NCBI GenBank assembly: GCA_001275005.1
Contig: JWZX01002228.1
Location: forward strand, 1 to 30,456
Direction of reading: 5' to 3'
Length of the DNA: 30,456 nt
DNA from: Chrysochromulina tobinii
Lineage: Eukaryota > Haptophyta > Prymnesiales > Chrysochromulinaceae
Below the pieces are notes generated by a model, which searched no databases, had not been told where the DNA came from, and saw only the letters and a program-made list of their open reading frames with translations. Shown here in pieces: positions 16,243 through 24,833 of this stretch (the stretch's first letter is position 1; each line of letters opens with the position of its first letter). The translations under genes were made by a program, and so were the position numbers.

Positions 16243-17466
16243 ATGACTGCCAGGCCTGGAGGTACCGTCATCGCTCCCGAGAGCACGGCAAACTTCCTCG
16301 CTCGCTGTGCACGCGCACACGACCGCTTCTTCTACCCGTGCAACGCCAAGCATCGCGAACCCCAGTCATGCACGTATGTTTTTCGCAGCAGCGGCGTGGC
16401 AGAGGTGTTCGAGGTGCGCGTGGCTGAGTGCACCTATAGCGAGGGTGGCACTGGCTGGCGAGTGTGGCCGTGCGCGCTGCTGCTATCATGCTGGCTCGCC
16501 GCAGAGCGGCGTGAACTTCAGCTGCCCACGCTGCGTGTCCTTGAACTCGGTTGCGGATTGGGCCTACCGGGGTTGACTGCTGCAGCACTCGGAGCAGCGG
16601 AGTCAGTTCTCTCAGACTGCCTCCCGATCCTGCTGCGAACAGTCGCGGAGAACGTGCGCTGCGTCCATGTGGGTGCCGGTGACACACGTACCGGTAGTCG
16701 GCGTACGCGCGTTGCGCTCCTCGACTGGGATGAGGAGGCGCCAGGGTGCGCTGACGCCGCCGAGATTTACAGCACGGAGCAAGCCATCAAGCAGCAACAG
16801 CTGCAAGGGCTTGCTGTTGACGCTGCGGGCATCACGCGCAATGACGTGGAGGAGCCGCTCTACGAACGGCGGCTTGCGCGCAGCGAGCGCTTTGGCCTGC
16901 TGCTTGCGAGTGACGTGGTCTACTCCCGCCAGCACGCAGAGCAGTTGGCGAGAGTGGTGGCGGCGCGGCTGGCATGGCCGCCTGCCGATTCGCGGCCGGG
17001 CGAGGCGCGGCCGGACGTCAGACCGGGCGAGATGCCGGGCGAGGCGCGAGCTAGCGAGACGCCGGCTGTGGGCCCGAGCGAGCCTCAAGGCGGTCGGCTG
17101 GCCGCTATGGTGCCGGTACGCTCCGAGGAACATACGCGATGCTTCCTATGTGGACTGATTGCACGTGGGCTGCTCGTGCGTGTCTCGCGCGTCGACCGCG
17201 AATGGGTGGAGGGCGTCACCGCTACGCAGCTCGAGGCCGAGTTCGACGGCGCCGAGTGGACGCGGTGCACCGCGTCCAATGGGAGGCCGTTTTGGCACAA
17301 TGCGCGCTTGCAAGCGAGCGTATGGACAGATCCAAATAAGGCAGCTGCCTGGCGGCATGCAGCGACCGACTTTGCCGCCGACGCGCCGCTCGTCGAGGGC
17401 GAAATCCTATTCGTCGACGCTCGGGTGGTGGCTCATCCGAAGCTAGACGAGAGCACGCACGGCTAA
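16243..17466 (+). CDS. Class I methyltransferase (Methyltransf_16 family) fused to a WW domain
   Basis: The 407-residue protein has a seven-strand methyltransferase core. Motif I is LELGCGLGLPGL (about 100-111), a TGWRVWPCALLLSCWL segment precedes it, and LLASDVVYS (220-228) matches the D-x-x-Y motif of METTL21/FAM86-type protein lysine methyltransferases. A Pro/Glu/Arg-rich linker (about 247-285) interrupts the second half. Near the C-terminus, residues 339-364 (W339, G347-R348-P349-F350-W351, N353, W361, P364) form a WW-like module, which would bind proline-rich partners. The start at 16243 gives the full family N-terminus, but upstream ATGs at 16221/16224 open an overlapping frame. Substrate unknown. 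Confidence 0.78.
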   Translation: MTARPGGTVIAPESTANFLARCARAHDRFFYPCNAKHREPQSCTYVFRSSGVAEVFEVRVAECTYSEGGTGWRVWPCALLLSCWLAAERRELQLPTLRVLELGCGLGLPGLTAAALGAAESVLSDCLPILLRTVAENVRCVHVGAGDTRTGSRRTRVALLDWDEEAPGCADAAEIYSTEQAIKQQQLQGLAVDAAGITRNDVEEPLYERRLARSERFGLLLASDVVYSRQHAEQLARVVAARLAWPPADSRPGEARPDVRPGEMPGEARASETPAVGPSEPQGGRLAAMVPVRSEEHTRCFLCGLIARGLLVRVSRVDREWVEGVTATQLEAEFDGAEWTRCTASNGRPFWHNARLQASVWTDPNKAAAWRHAATDFAADAPLVEGEILFVDARVVAHPKLDESTHG

Positions 17467-17982
17467 TCCTGGGCCTGTTGGTGTTGCTGATGAGTGACAG
17501 CGAGCGAGAGAGCGGAGCGACCCGACGCTATACACGCGCAATGACGTCGCAATTTGCACCGGGACGTCATGTTCACAGCGGTCACTGTCCACAAAATGAC
17601 TGAAAGAGGACGAAACCCCTTTTTCGTTTCGGGGCTATGCCTCATGGTCATAGGATCAAGGAATTCCTTCGGCTAAATTCGGCTACCGACGGCGCCGCGA
17701 CCGGACACATAGGAGTGACATACCGGACCGCAAAAGGTCTAATTTACCGAGCCGACCTGGGACCCTGCCACCTGACGACAATGGTGCGCCTCGAGCCTGT
17801 ATGGTCGGCAGCACACATCGACCAGAGGTCACACAACGCGGCGAGTCGATAGAGGGCATGCCAACGGCGAGTTCGCGACAGCTGCCGACGCGAGGCAGAC
17901 GCATGCCGCACGCCGGTTGACACGATTGTCAAACGGGATCCCAGCCTCGGGGTTGGAGATGAGTGCGGAGATCGCCGCCAGC
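17467..17982. other. Convergent 3' intergenic stretch
   Basis: It separates the 3' ends of the methyltransferase (plus) and the CS-domain gene (minus). A small inverted repeat CGAAAC...GTTTCG lies near 17612-17633. Nothing else was recognised. Confidence 0.5.
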
Positions 17983-19626
17983 TCATGCCGAGTCGGCCAT
18001 GCCCGCCTTCGGCTTAGCCTTCGGTTTGGCCTTCTTCTTGGCCTTCTTAGAGGGCAGCGCCTCGACCTCGGGCTCGATGAGGTTGGTGAGCCAGCTCTTG
18101 TACTTCTGGCTCAGGCCGTTGGCCACGTCGGTCGTCAGATCGGCAAAGCCGGTGGCACGGAGCGTCTTCAGTGCGTTTAGCCTCTGCTGTGCATTGGCGC
18201 TCGCGGTCTCATTGCCCTCCTGCCCGACTACCTTGAGTAGCTCCATCGCCGCGTCCTGCGCCGCGACCATCGTCGCGTCAAGCTGCTCCTTTGGCGCCGT
18301 GGCGAAGGTGTCGAAGGCGGCGAGCGCCGCGTCGAGCGTCGGCTTCTGTTCGAGCCGACGTGCCACTCGCTGTGCGAGGATCTCCGCTTGCTTCTCTGCT
18401 AGCTCGGCGGCGGCCTTCTGCTTGACGGCCGCCTGTTCGACCGCGCGCTCCTCGGCCTCTTCCGCCGCCTTTTTCTCGCGCGCCGTATTGGCCTCCGTCT
18501 CCTTTTGCTTACGATCCTCCTTCTCCACCTGCTCCTGCTTCTCCCACCACTGCCGGTGATGCTTGACCGTCTCATTCGACTTGGTGAGGCGCGCCCACGA
18601 GCCATCCACTGCCTTGCGCAGCACGAAGCGCACCGTGCCCACCGAGCCGAACGCCCACGAAGAGCGCTCCGGGTCGATCTGCTCAAACAGCTCGATGTTC
18701 ATCACGTACCGCTTCGGTTTCTGCCGCCCGACGCCGGAGAAGCTCACGTGCGTGGCGTTCATGTGCACCTCTTCGTTGTCCACGTTGAGCACGGTCACGG
18801 GCGCGTCCAGCCGGCCCGCGAACTTGACGTTCAGGTGTATTGAGCGCTCGCCCTGCGCCCACATGACGGCGCATGAGATCGTCGCCTCGTCGAGTTTGGT
18901 CTGCCTCATGAGGGCGAGCAGCGAGCCTGACTCATCGCGCAGCTCCGTGAGCGCACGGCGCGTCTCGGAGCTGGGCGGCACGTTCTGGTTGCGCAGCTCG
19001 TCGACGGCACGTTTCGCCGCCGTCCACCACAGCCGACGCGCCGCCTGCACGATGTACGTGTCGTAGAAGCTGCTGCTGCTGGCGGTGGCACTGCTGATGC
19101 TGATGCTGCTGCTGCCGCCGCCGCCGTCCACCGCGCCGTCGCCGCCGGGCTCAGCGCCCGCATCCGCCCCCCCTCTCGTCGCAGGTGGTTCGAGCGCCTG
19201 CTGCTGCTGTTGCTGCTGCTCGAGGAGCAAGATCGCGCTCTGCTCGGAACCACACTCCTCCACATTCTGTGGCAGATGCTGTGTTGTCACAGATGTCTTC
19301 AACTCGGGCAGGCACACGGAACTGCCGCTCGCATCGACGATGCATCCACTGATAGCCGGCGCGCTCGTCGGAGAAGCTCGCCGCGCGTCGCGGAAGCGAC
19401 GAAGCGCCTCCGCCTGCGTGGCAAGCATTTCAAGCTCTCCGGTCATCGTGACCAGTGCTGAAGAAACGCAGCTATCCGCCAGAGTCCACTCACCAGATTG
19501 GTACAGCTCCGCCGCACGTCGACGTAGCGTCGCAGCGTCGCCAGCCGTGTCGCAATGCGGCTGCCCGGTCGTAGCGACCGCGGCAAGCAGCAACGCTCCC
19601 GCGACGGCCACCGACGGCGATGCCAT
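17983..19626 (-). CDS. CS-domain (p23/HSP20-like) protein with signal peptide and coiled-coil tail
   Basis: The 547-residue product begins with a hydrophobic leader (AVAGALLLAAVATTGQ), so entry to the secretory pathway is likely. Residues about 33-85 are helical and resemble one or two TPR-like hairpins. A low-complexity region (about 133-185) contains QQQQQQQ, Gly-rich and Ser-rich stretches. A CS domain covers about 251-363: MWAQGERSIHLNVKF, then YVMNIELFEQIDPERSSW, then VRFVLRKAVDGSWARLTKSN. This matches p23/HACD3-type CS folds that serve as co-chaperones. A charged coiled coil (about 364-430), a helical region and a Lys/Pro/Ala tail follow. A GTG two codons upstream (19632) was rejected for the ATG at 19626. 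CS domains are usually cytosolic, so the leader is noteworthy. Confidence 0.75.
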   Translation of the reverse strand: MASPSVAVAGALLLAAVATTGQPHCDTAGDAATLRRRAAELYQSGEWTLADSCVSSALVTMTGELEMLATQAEALRRFRDARRASPTSAPAISGCIVDASGSSVCLPELKTSVTTQHLPQNVEECGSEQSAILLLEQQQQQQQALEPPATRGGADAGAEPGGDGAVDGGGGSSSISISSATASSSSFYDTYIVQAARRLWWTAAKRAVDELRNQNVPPSSETRRALTELRDESGSLLALMRQTKLDEATISCAVMWAQGERSIHLNVKFAGRLDAPVTVLNVDNEEVHMNATHVSFSGVGRQKPKRYVMNIELFEQIDPERSSWAFGSVGTVRFVLRKAVDGSWARLTKSNETVKHHRQWWEKQEQVEKEDRKQKETEANTAREKKAAEEAEERAVEQAAVKQKAAAELAEKQAEILAQRVARRLEQKPTLDAALAAFDTFATAPKEQLDATMVAAQDAAMELLKVVGQEGNETASANAQQRLNALKTLRATGFADLTTDVANGLSQKYKSWLTNLIEPEVEALPSKKAKKKAKPKAKPKAGMADSA

Positions 19627-20030
19627 CGGCACGGTCGGTGTGGTGACGTGGCGCTACATGACCAGTTCTTGATTGGGACGCCAATCATAACACGTCGCAG
19701 TTTTAACATAACGCACCACCCAGTTCGATTCAGTTCAACACGCCATCCGGGGAGACAGTTGGTGAGCATGCACCCCCTAACGGCGATGCGCGATGGCCAT
19801 TGGCAAGATGCGGCATTGGCGACCCCACGGGCATGTGGCCGTCCGCTCCGCGCGCTGGCCGCTCGTGCAAGACACACCGATCCAAATGCCCCTTGCGCAT
19901 TGTATCACGTGTTCTCAACAGACAGTCAACCGGCGGGGCTGCTCCAGAAGTCGTTTAGAACCCGCGGGTCGTCGGAAGCCGATCACCCTGCCATATCAGG
20001 CATAGTAGCAGATGGGCAACATCAGCCACG
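19627..20030. other. Intergenic stretch
   Basis: 5' flank of the CS-domain gene and 3' flank of the small minus-strand gene. The 23-bp repeat array begins at its right end (20012). No other gene or motif recognised. Confidence 0.5.
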
Positions 20031-20080
20031 TCAGATAGGCACCATCAGCCATGCCAGACATGCACAATCAACCATGCCAG
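20012..20080. repeat. 23-bp imperfect tandem repeat, three copies
   Basis: Copies lie at 20012-20034, 20035-20057 and 20058-20080, each ending CCACGTCAG or CCATGCCAG. The array spans the last codons and stop of the minus-strand gene at 20474. Because 23 is not a multiple of three, adding or losing a copy changes that gene's C-terminus. Confidence 0.85.
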
Positions 20081-20474
20081 AGAACTTTGATAAGGAGATC
20101 GCGTCGCATGCGTCGTTGGCCATCACACAAACCTCACGGTCTTGCACGAGCTCGGGTGGGACCCCAAAGTTCTTTTTTGCCGCGTTGATGGCGTCTTTCT
20201 GCTTTTGGTCGGGAAGGAATGCATGGCCACCTGAGCTGTGTCGACGAACTGGTTTCGGCTTCGCCGGCTCGAATCCCTCGGATTGAGCGCGCGCCAATTG
20301 GCGCTTCGAAATTGAGGATATGTACCCTGCGATTGGAGGAGCAGACGTGAGAACGTGTAGAGGACGTGATGCCTCGCAGGGCAGAGGAAGAAAATCTAGA
20401 TGCGGTGGCATACAGTAGCTCATGCCCGCGGCTCCGAGGGCTACGATGGTGGCCGGAAGAGCGTTGGCACTCAT
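20031..20474 (-). CDS. Small hypothetical protein, possible leader
   Basis: I do not recognise this 147-residue frame. The N-terminus (ALPATIVALGAAGMSY) is mildly hydrophobic and could be a signal or transit leader. The middle is basic and polar (PAKPKPVRRHSSGGHAF) and leads to a plausible folded segment near residues 92-125 (DQKQKDAINAAKKNFGVPPE, then LVQDREVCVMANDACDAI). That segment is compositionally unlike a random frame and is the main reason to call a gene. The last 15 residues come from the 23-bp tandem repeats and may not be part of the ancestral protein. An unspliced intron near the 3' end is also possible. Moderate to low confidence. Confidence 0.5.
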   Translation of the reverse strand: MSANALPATIVALGAAGMSYCMPPHLDFLPLPCEASRPLHVLTSAPPIAGYISSISKRQLARAQSEGFEPAKPKPVRRHSSGGHAFLPDQKQKDAINAAKKNFGVPPELVQDREVCVMANDACDAISLSKFSGMVDCACLAWLMVPI

Positions 20475-20877
20475 GATGGGTTGCGCAGAGGAAGGACGGA
20501 TAAAGAGACTAAAGAGTGACGAACGCTCGGCTATTCACGTACTTTGTTACTAGCCATATTAGTAACGAACCATCCCAAAGAGCCATTTCGGTTCGGCTTC
20601 CGGATGGAATGAAAGTCGAACAATGCGATGAGGGCGCAGACGTGTGCGGCCGATAGCGCGAATTCCGGAAGAACGAGGACTGTCTCGCCCACAAGGAATG
20701 ATACAGAAACAGAACAATTCAGGGGTTGTTTTCAACCCCTTAGTACAGCCTACACACAGCACATTCTTAGAGCCAATGCAGACTACAGACATGCCGCACC
20801 ATTGGCACGTTCTCAAATCTCACTCAGTCACATCTTGTTACATCTTGCTCACTCATTCAACGCTCTCCGTTGTCAAA
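20475..20877. other. Intergenic stretch with two perfect hairpins
   Basis: Seen here: GTTACTA-GCCATAT-TAGTAAC (20546-20566) and AGGGGTTG-TTTT-CAACCCCT (20721-20740), both perfect inverted repeats. The second lies downstream of the stop of the minus-strand membrane gene and could be in its 3' UTR. Frames on both strands across the region lack recognisable content. Confidence 0.45.
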
Positions 20878-21527
20878 TCAAATGAGACTCTTCATGGCAC
20901 ACCAACAAAGAGTCGCCATCGAGCCTTGGCCAAGGATCAGCGGGATTTTCAGCGTCAGCGCATCGCCGTACAGGGATGGATTGATCGCAGTCAGCCACGC
21001 CCATCTCTGACCGCTCTCTTTTTCGGCCGTGCCACGCACGAGACGCATGATAGACGTGAGGCACAACGCCGCTTGCAGGGCAAAGACGGGGGCCAGCACT
21101 GCAGAGGTGATAGCTCTGGCCGTGGTGAGCACGACTAACAACCGCACGGATGTCGCAAGGTCTGAGCATGGACGAGAATCAGTCATTGCACTGATGGTCA
21201 ACACGTATCCGAGAGACGAGAACTCTGGACATTGAGGCTGAGCGACTTACACGCAGCACCAAGATACTGCCCGAGCATGTATGCAGTGTCGTGATATTTG
21301 ATGGGCTCACCAGTCGCCATTATCTTGTCCATCATCCAGTCCGGACGCAGCCACATCCCAATTCCGTACATACCCAAGAAGGCTGCATTGAGCTTGACGG
21401 CCACTGCCGGAAGCGCCACCGCTTGCGGTGGCGCTGGGACGCGTAGCTTCGCACCCTTGGTCACAAGCGTGATCGCTTGAAAGGCATCGGCGGAGGCGAA
21501 CAAGGCAAGGATCATGACGAGCTTCAT
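20878..21527 (-). CDS. Two-exon membrane protein with plastid-type leader, unknown function
   Basis: The CDS is complement(join(20878..21161, 21251..21527)) and encodes 186 residues. The leader MKLVMILALFASADAFQA is a short signal peptide with an A-x-A-F-like cleavage region, similar to plastid leaders in algae with complex plastids. A Pro/Ala/Lys-rich spacer follows. Hydrophobic segments lie at about 45-61 (LNAAFLGMYGIGMWL) and, after the splice, at about 97-125 (LLVVLTTARAITSAVLAPVFALQ). The donor is GTAAGT at 21250 and the acceptor CTCAG ends at 21162. The join is in frame (phase 1) and continues one hydrophobic protein. The start codon is 207 bp from a divergent dioxygenase gene. I do not recognise the family. 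Targeting is inferred from the leader only. Confidence 0.68.
21162..21250 (-). other. GT-AG intron (89 nt)
   Basis: GTAAGT donor at 21250-21245. A CTGAT branch-like sequence is followed by TCTCGTCCATGCTCAG ending at 21162. Both sides are phase 1. Reading through would add an unrelated tail that stops after 17 codons. Confidence 0.75.
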
Positions 21528-21734
21528 TGTACAGAGACAATTTAATTAATTTTGTGCGAGTGCGCGATCTTGCACAAGGATTGACGAATTCTGTGCACAC
21601 GAAGATACGATTCGAAACGTGATATGTGTTCAGAAAATGCCGCTACGCCATGAGCAAGGCAGGGCCGGCCGCCGCGGCGCTGTGACTGTGTATTGTCTTC
21701 ACAGCTGTGCTGCTTACATGTTGTGTGTATTAAC
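21528..21734. promoter_or_regulatory. Divergent promoter region (membrane protein / dioxygenase)
   Basis: 207 bp lie between divergent ATGs at 21527 (minus) and 21735 (plus). Near the minus-strand gene is an AT-rich TTTAATTAATTTTG (21540-21553). Immediately before the plus-strand ATG is GTTGTGTGTATTAAC (21720-21734), almost the same word as that upstream of the methyltransferase at 16.2 kb. Confidence 0.5.
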
Positions 21735-22889
21735 ATGAATTGGCCTCGGAGCCATGGCGAAAAAAGTTCGCCTGGAGCTGCTGCTGCCGAAAGCAAAGAG
21801 CCCAGTGGGACGTCCCTTGTTCAAAGGCTTCTGCACGAGACGCTCTCATCGTTGAAGTTGCCATCGGCGCTGATGCAGAGAGACCTTTGGCTGTCGATGT
21901 CACGTGGCGGATTGACAGTGAGTGAGCTGCCCTGCAGCGCTACTTCCAGTGTCTCTGGAGATCACCACCGCTCTCAGGAGGTTCCATGCTCTGCTTATGC
22001 CGGAAAATCCCACCGAATAAAGCAGGACATCGTTCTCGCTGGATACACCCAAGTTGCCGCGTTACCATGGATGGATCTTGGAGTGTCTCTTCGCGCGCTC
22101 TCTGATACGATCGACGCGTTGCACACGGCTGGATACCCTCCAGTGTTCATCCTGATGTATGATCAGGCGTGGCTCCTGTGTGAGCGGCTGTTTCCTTTGA
22201 TGGAGGCACTCATGGGGCCGGAGGTCGCACTAGACACCTCCATTTTTGCCTGGTCTCTTCGTCGTGCTACGCCGCTGCGCACGACTTCCACTACACGGAA
22301 GGCCTCTTCAGAGGCACACAGTAGCAAGGAGTCTACCGCCACGCACGCAATCGGCGACAACTTTGGTGTCCCTCACCGCGATTCTCGCTACTCGGACTGC
22401 CATACGGTAGAGGGCCAGCCGACTGAGATCAGCTGCTGGCTGCCGCTAGTCGATGTGACCCCTGACAGTGGGTGCATGCTGGTCGTGCCGGCGCAGCATG
22501 ACCCCCTCTTTGCAGCCAGCAACCACCCGCTGCACATGAAGCCGACAGAGGCGATGCCATGGGCGCACATACGTGCACTTCCAGCAGCAGCGGGCGATAT
22601 CTTGCTATGGAAAGCCAATTTGATACACTGGGGATCCTCTTGCGGCTCTTTCTGCGACCGAGAGCCGAGAAAGTCGATTGCTATGGCTTTCATGCTGCCT
22701 ACAGCTTCATGTGAGCCGGGCAGCAGCGGGCGCCTCAGCCGAGCGGACCTCCAGGCTGGCTTGAGTTTGATGCAACGGGTCAAGATCGTCACGCGCAGCC
22801 TGCTGCAGTATGAGCACTGGCATCCGACGTTTGCAGGCTTTGCGCCATCAGTTGTGGATGAGTGCTTGGCTTCTATGTCCTTCCGTTAG
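21735..22889 (+). CDS. PhyH-type Fe(II)/2-oxoglutarate dioxygenase, single exon
   Basis: The 384-residue product has the double-stranded beta-helix signature of the phytanoyl-CoA dioxygenase family. Iron ligands are H214 and D216 in VPHRDSRYS and H298 in LIHWGSS, and R312 in EPRKSIAMAF would hold 2-oxoglutarate. Conserved words between them include CWLPLVDVTPDSGCMLVVP and AAAGDILLWKA. The first 90 residues are Ser-rich and variable, without a clear leader. An upstream frame begins with TTG at 21693; the first ATG is 21735. Sequence outside the ligands differs strongly from the PhyH-type protein at 5.7 kb, so the two are not recent duplicates. Substrate unknown. Confidence 0.82.
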   Translation: MNWPRSHGEKSSPGAAAAESKEPSGTSLVQRLLHETLSSLKLPSALMQRDLWLSMSRGGLTVSELPCSATSSVSGDHHRSQEVPCSAYAGKSHRIKQDIVLAGYTQVAALPWMDLGVSLRALSDTIDALHTAGYPPVFILMYDQAWLLCERLFPLMEALMGPEVALDTSIFAWSLRRATPLRTTSTTRKASSEAHSSKESTATHAIGDNFGVPHRDSRYSDCHTVEGQPTEISCWLPLVDVTPDSGCMLVVPAQHDPLFAASNHPLHMKPTEAMPWAHIRALPAAAGDILLWKANLIHWGSSCGSFCDREPRKSIAMAFMLPTASCEPGSSGRLSRADLQAGLSLMQRVKIVTRSLLQYEHWHPTFAGFAPSVVDECLASMSFR

Positions 22890-23685
22890 CCTGTGCTCAC
22901 TGTTGCGCTGACTACACGGCATGTGAGCCCATTCTGCATGGCCCTCATACTGTTTCTTTGGCGATCCGTAAAGTGGCGGAGGTGTCCGCGATACATGTGA
23001 AGGTATCTGCTCCAATCTCGGATCACGCGTCACGTTGACTCTGCCGCGTCACTGCCGCGGGGCGCTGAAAGAGCGCACGCAGCGTAGCCAATCAGCTTTT
23101 GACTGGCACCTTGCTTAATTGCTCACGTAAGAACCGCACACAAACGAACGCGCCCGAGCGTCGCGCCATGCCACGCGACAGGCACCGGAAACGACGACGA
23201 AACGCCGTTCGCCCGCGACCGGGGACGCGCGATCGCGCGCGCCCGTAACTGTACGGTCTTAGCTCAATAGACTACGGAAATCATCGATGTTAGATACACA
23301 GAGCGGAGACACCACGAGACAGCAGTCAAATCCGGGGGAGACTCACACGATGTTCTAATCGGTCCCGGAACGGGAATGGTTTCGTATCCGAATCCGTGGT
23401 TTCAACTTCGTACCGGTACTGTGTGGTCTGTGTGCCTTTGTGCGTCCGCGTGTTCCGTGTGTCTCGTGTGTGTCCCGGCTCCCCCCGGTGTCTTTTTACC
23501 GGTACCCCCGGTGTCTTTTTACCGGTACCGGTACCGAACGCGCCGCGCCGCGCGCCGATCATCTCCGAAACAAGCACTCGCTCGGCACGGAAAGCGGGAG
23601 CGCGTCCGACGCCGTGTAGACGCCGTGGTCTAAGTGCCCAGACCTTGTGACGAGCTGTCGCCGCAAGGTTTCATCTTTCAACCCA
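22890..23685. other. Intergenic stretch with dispersed repeat copy 2
   Basis: It holds a GC-rich part (about 23130-23250, many CGCG words), then the repeat at 23406-23535 and the 5' flank of the methyltransferase at 23686. A tRNA-like start (GGTCTTAGCTCAATAGA, 23260-23276) has no T-arm and was rejected. No gene recognised. Confidence 0.5.
23406..23535 (-). repeat. Dispersed repeat, copy 2
   Basis: The complement matches 1330-1413 over about 84 bp, nearly identical in the first 40. Its inner end carries a tandem duplication of a 23-bp CCGGTAAAAAGACACCGGGG unit. Both outer ends carry TACCGGTAC-type palindromes (23411-23419 and 23519-23535). Confidence 0.75.
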
Positions 23686-24645
23686 ATGATCGCTGCCGGT
23701 GCAACAGACTTGAACCTCGCGGCGGCGGAGAGCAACCTCCGTGTGGCAACGTGCGCATTTCTTGCGGCGCGCTTCCCAGTGTTTCCAGCCGGCCGTGACC
23801 TCTTCTTCAGGCAAGTGTTCAAGAACAGCACCTTCAGACCCTCCGTAGATGAACCGCTAAGCTATCCACGCGCCGAGAATCTGGTCGCCCTCTTGTACCA
23901 CTCGCCCATCGGTAATCCATATGCGGGCATGGCACCGCTGCGACGGCATGGCGGGCGAGACCCTCCCGCAAGTGGAATGGATGGGTTCACCTTCTCGTTT
24001 GCTGCCAAATACAGCAGATCTATCGCCGCCTTTGTCACGCGCAAGCTTGGTGCACCACCGCGCTTCGCCATCGAAGTGGGCTCATACCTTGGGGCAGGTG
24101 CAACATTGACATGGGGCCCACTGGTGAAGCGAGGTGGCGGCCTGCTCTTGTGCATCGATACGTGGCAAGGCGACTTACACATGCGGCTGCAGCCCACGAA
24201 TCGTTTCAACCCGGGCCATTTGCGCCTCGATAAAGGCATGCCTCACCTCAACGAGGCCTTCATGCAGCATGTTGTGGACCGCAATTTGAGCGACGTCATC
24301 TACCCGCTGCCGATGCCGTCCATTCTCGGCGCTCGCCTGCTCGCCACCACTGCTTGGTTGATCGACCTCATCTACATCGACTCGGCTCACGAGCGCGGAG
24401 AGACGCTCATCGAAATCCATCTGTACTGGCAGCTTCTGCGACCCGGTGGCGTGCTCATGGGCGACGACTACCGTGAGTTTCCAGCCGTGCGCGAGGACGT
24501 GCAGGAGTTTGCGCGATGTCAGGCCGTCGAGATTCTCTTTGGCAAACACGAAACGGGATCCGACAACACCTGGGCGATCCTCAAGCCGCCTCATGCGAAG
24601 AGCACGACGCCGAGAGGCAACCTGGGCGGCCCGGGCCGGAGGTGA
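23686..24645 (+). CDS. Class I SAM-dependent methyltransferase (Methyltransf_24-like)
   Basis: The 319-residue protein has the order of motifs seen in small secreted or plastid methyltransferases of the Methyltransf_24 type. The SAM loop is FAIEVGSYLGAGATL (about 127-141), followed by CIDTWQGD (156-163), IDLIYIDSAHERGE (226-239) and LLRPGGVLMGDDYREF (250-265). The acidic residues of DTW and DSAH probably contact SAM or metal. The first 60 residues are hydrophobic/Arg-rich and could include a leader or be misassigned. The frame extends upstream to a GTG at 23647, and the first ATG is 23686. The 3' end reads CGGAGGTGAGC, which could also be a splice donor, so a further exon cannot be excluded. 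Substrate unknown. Confidence 0.78.
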   Translation: MIAAGATDLNLAAAESNLRVATCAFLAARFPVFPAGRDLFFRQVFKNSTFRPSVDEPLSYPRAENLVALLYHSPIGNPYAGMAPLRRHGGRDPPASGMDGFTFSFAAKYSRSIAAFVTRKLGAPPRFAIEVGSYLGAGATLTWGPLVKRGGGLLLCIDTWQGDLHMRLQPTNRFNPGHLRLDKGMPHLNEAFMQHVVDRNLSDVIYPLPMPSILGARLLATTAWLIDLIYIDSAHERGETLIEIHLYWQLLRPGGVLMGDDYREFPAVREDVQEFARCQAVEILFGKHETGSDNTWAILKPPHAKSTTPRGNLGGPGRR

Positions 24646-24805
24646 GCCGACGGGGAGCTCCTTGACCAGTACCTTGGAAGCCAGCAGTAACCTAATTTAC
24701 GCTGCCGTGTGTAGTGTGATTGATGAAACGCCAACGCGACCAAGTACCCGGTACAAGGTCCCACTCCAAGTTTTTACGAAGATGTGAAAGTGAGCCACGC
24801 GAATC

Positions 24806-24832
24806 ATGTCACGCGAGAGTATTGTCTCATAG
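24806..24832 (+). other. Short upstream ORF before the RRM gene
   Basis: ATG at 24806 opens eight codons and stops with TAG at 24830-24832, only one base before the ATG at 24834. If the transcript begins upstream, this uORF could reduce or gate translation of the RRM protein. An in-frame ATG at 24723 would instead give a longer protein and make this moot. Confidence 0.3.
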
Positions 24833-24833
24833 G

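Noticed and set aside
20213-20285. tRNA-like T-arm (GGCTCGAATCC)
   Set aside because: No matching acceptor, D or anticodon stems could be drawn, and it lies inside a minus-strand frame.
20878-21204. A stand-alone 108-residue protein starting MLTISAM
   Set aside because: Its first 15 codons lie in the intron; the rest continues the exon starting at 21527 in phase.
23255-23330. tRNA-like beginning (GGTCTTAGCTCAATAGA)
   Set aside because: No T-loop consensus or acceptor pairing within 90 bases.
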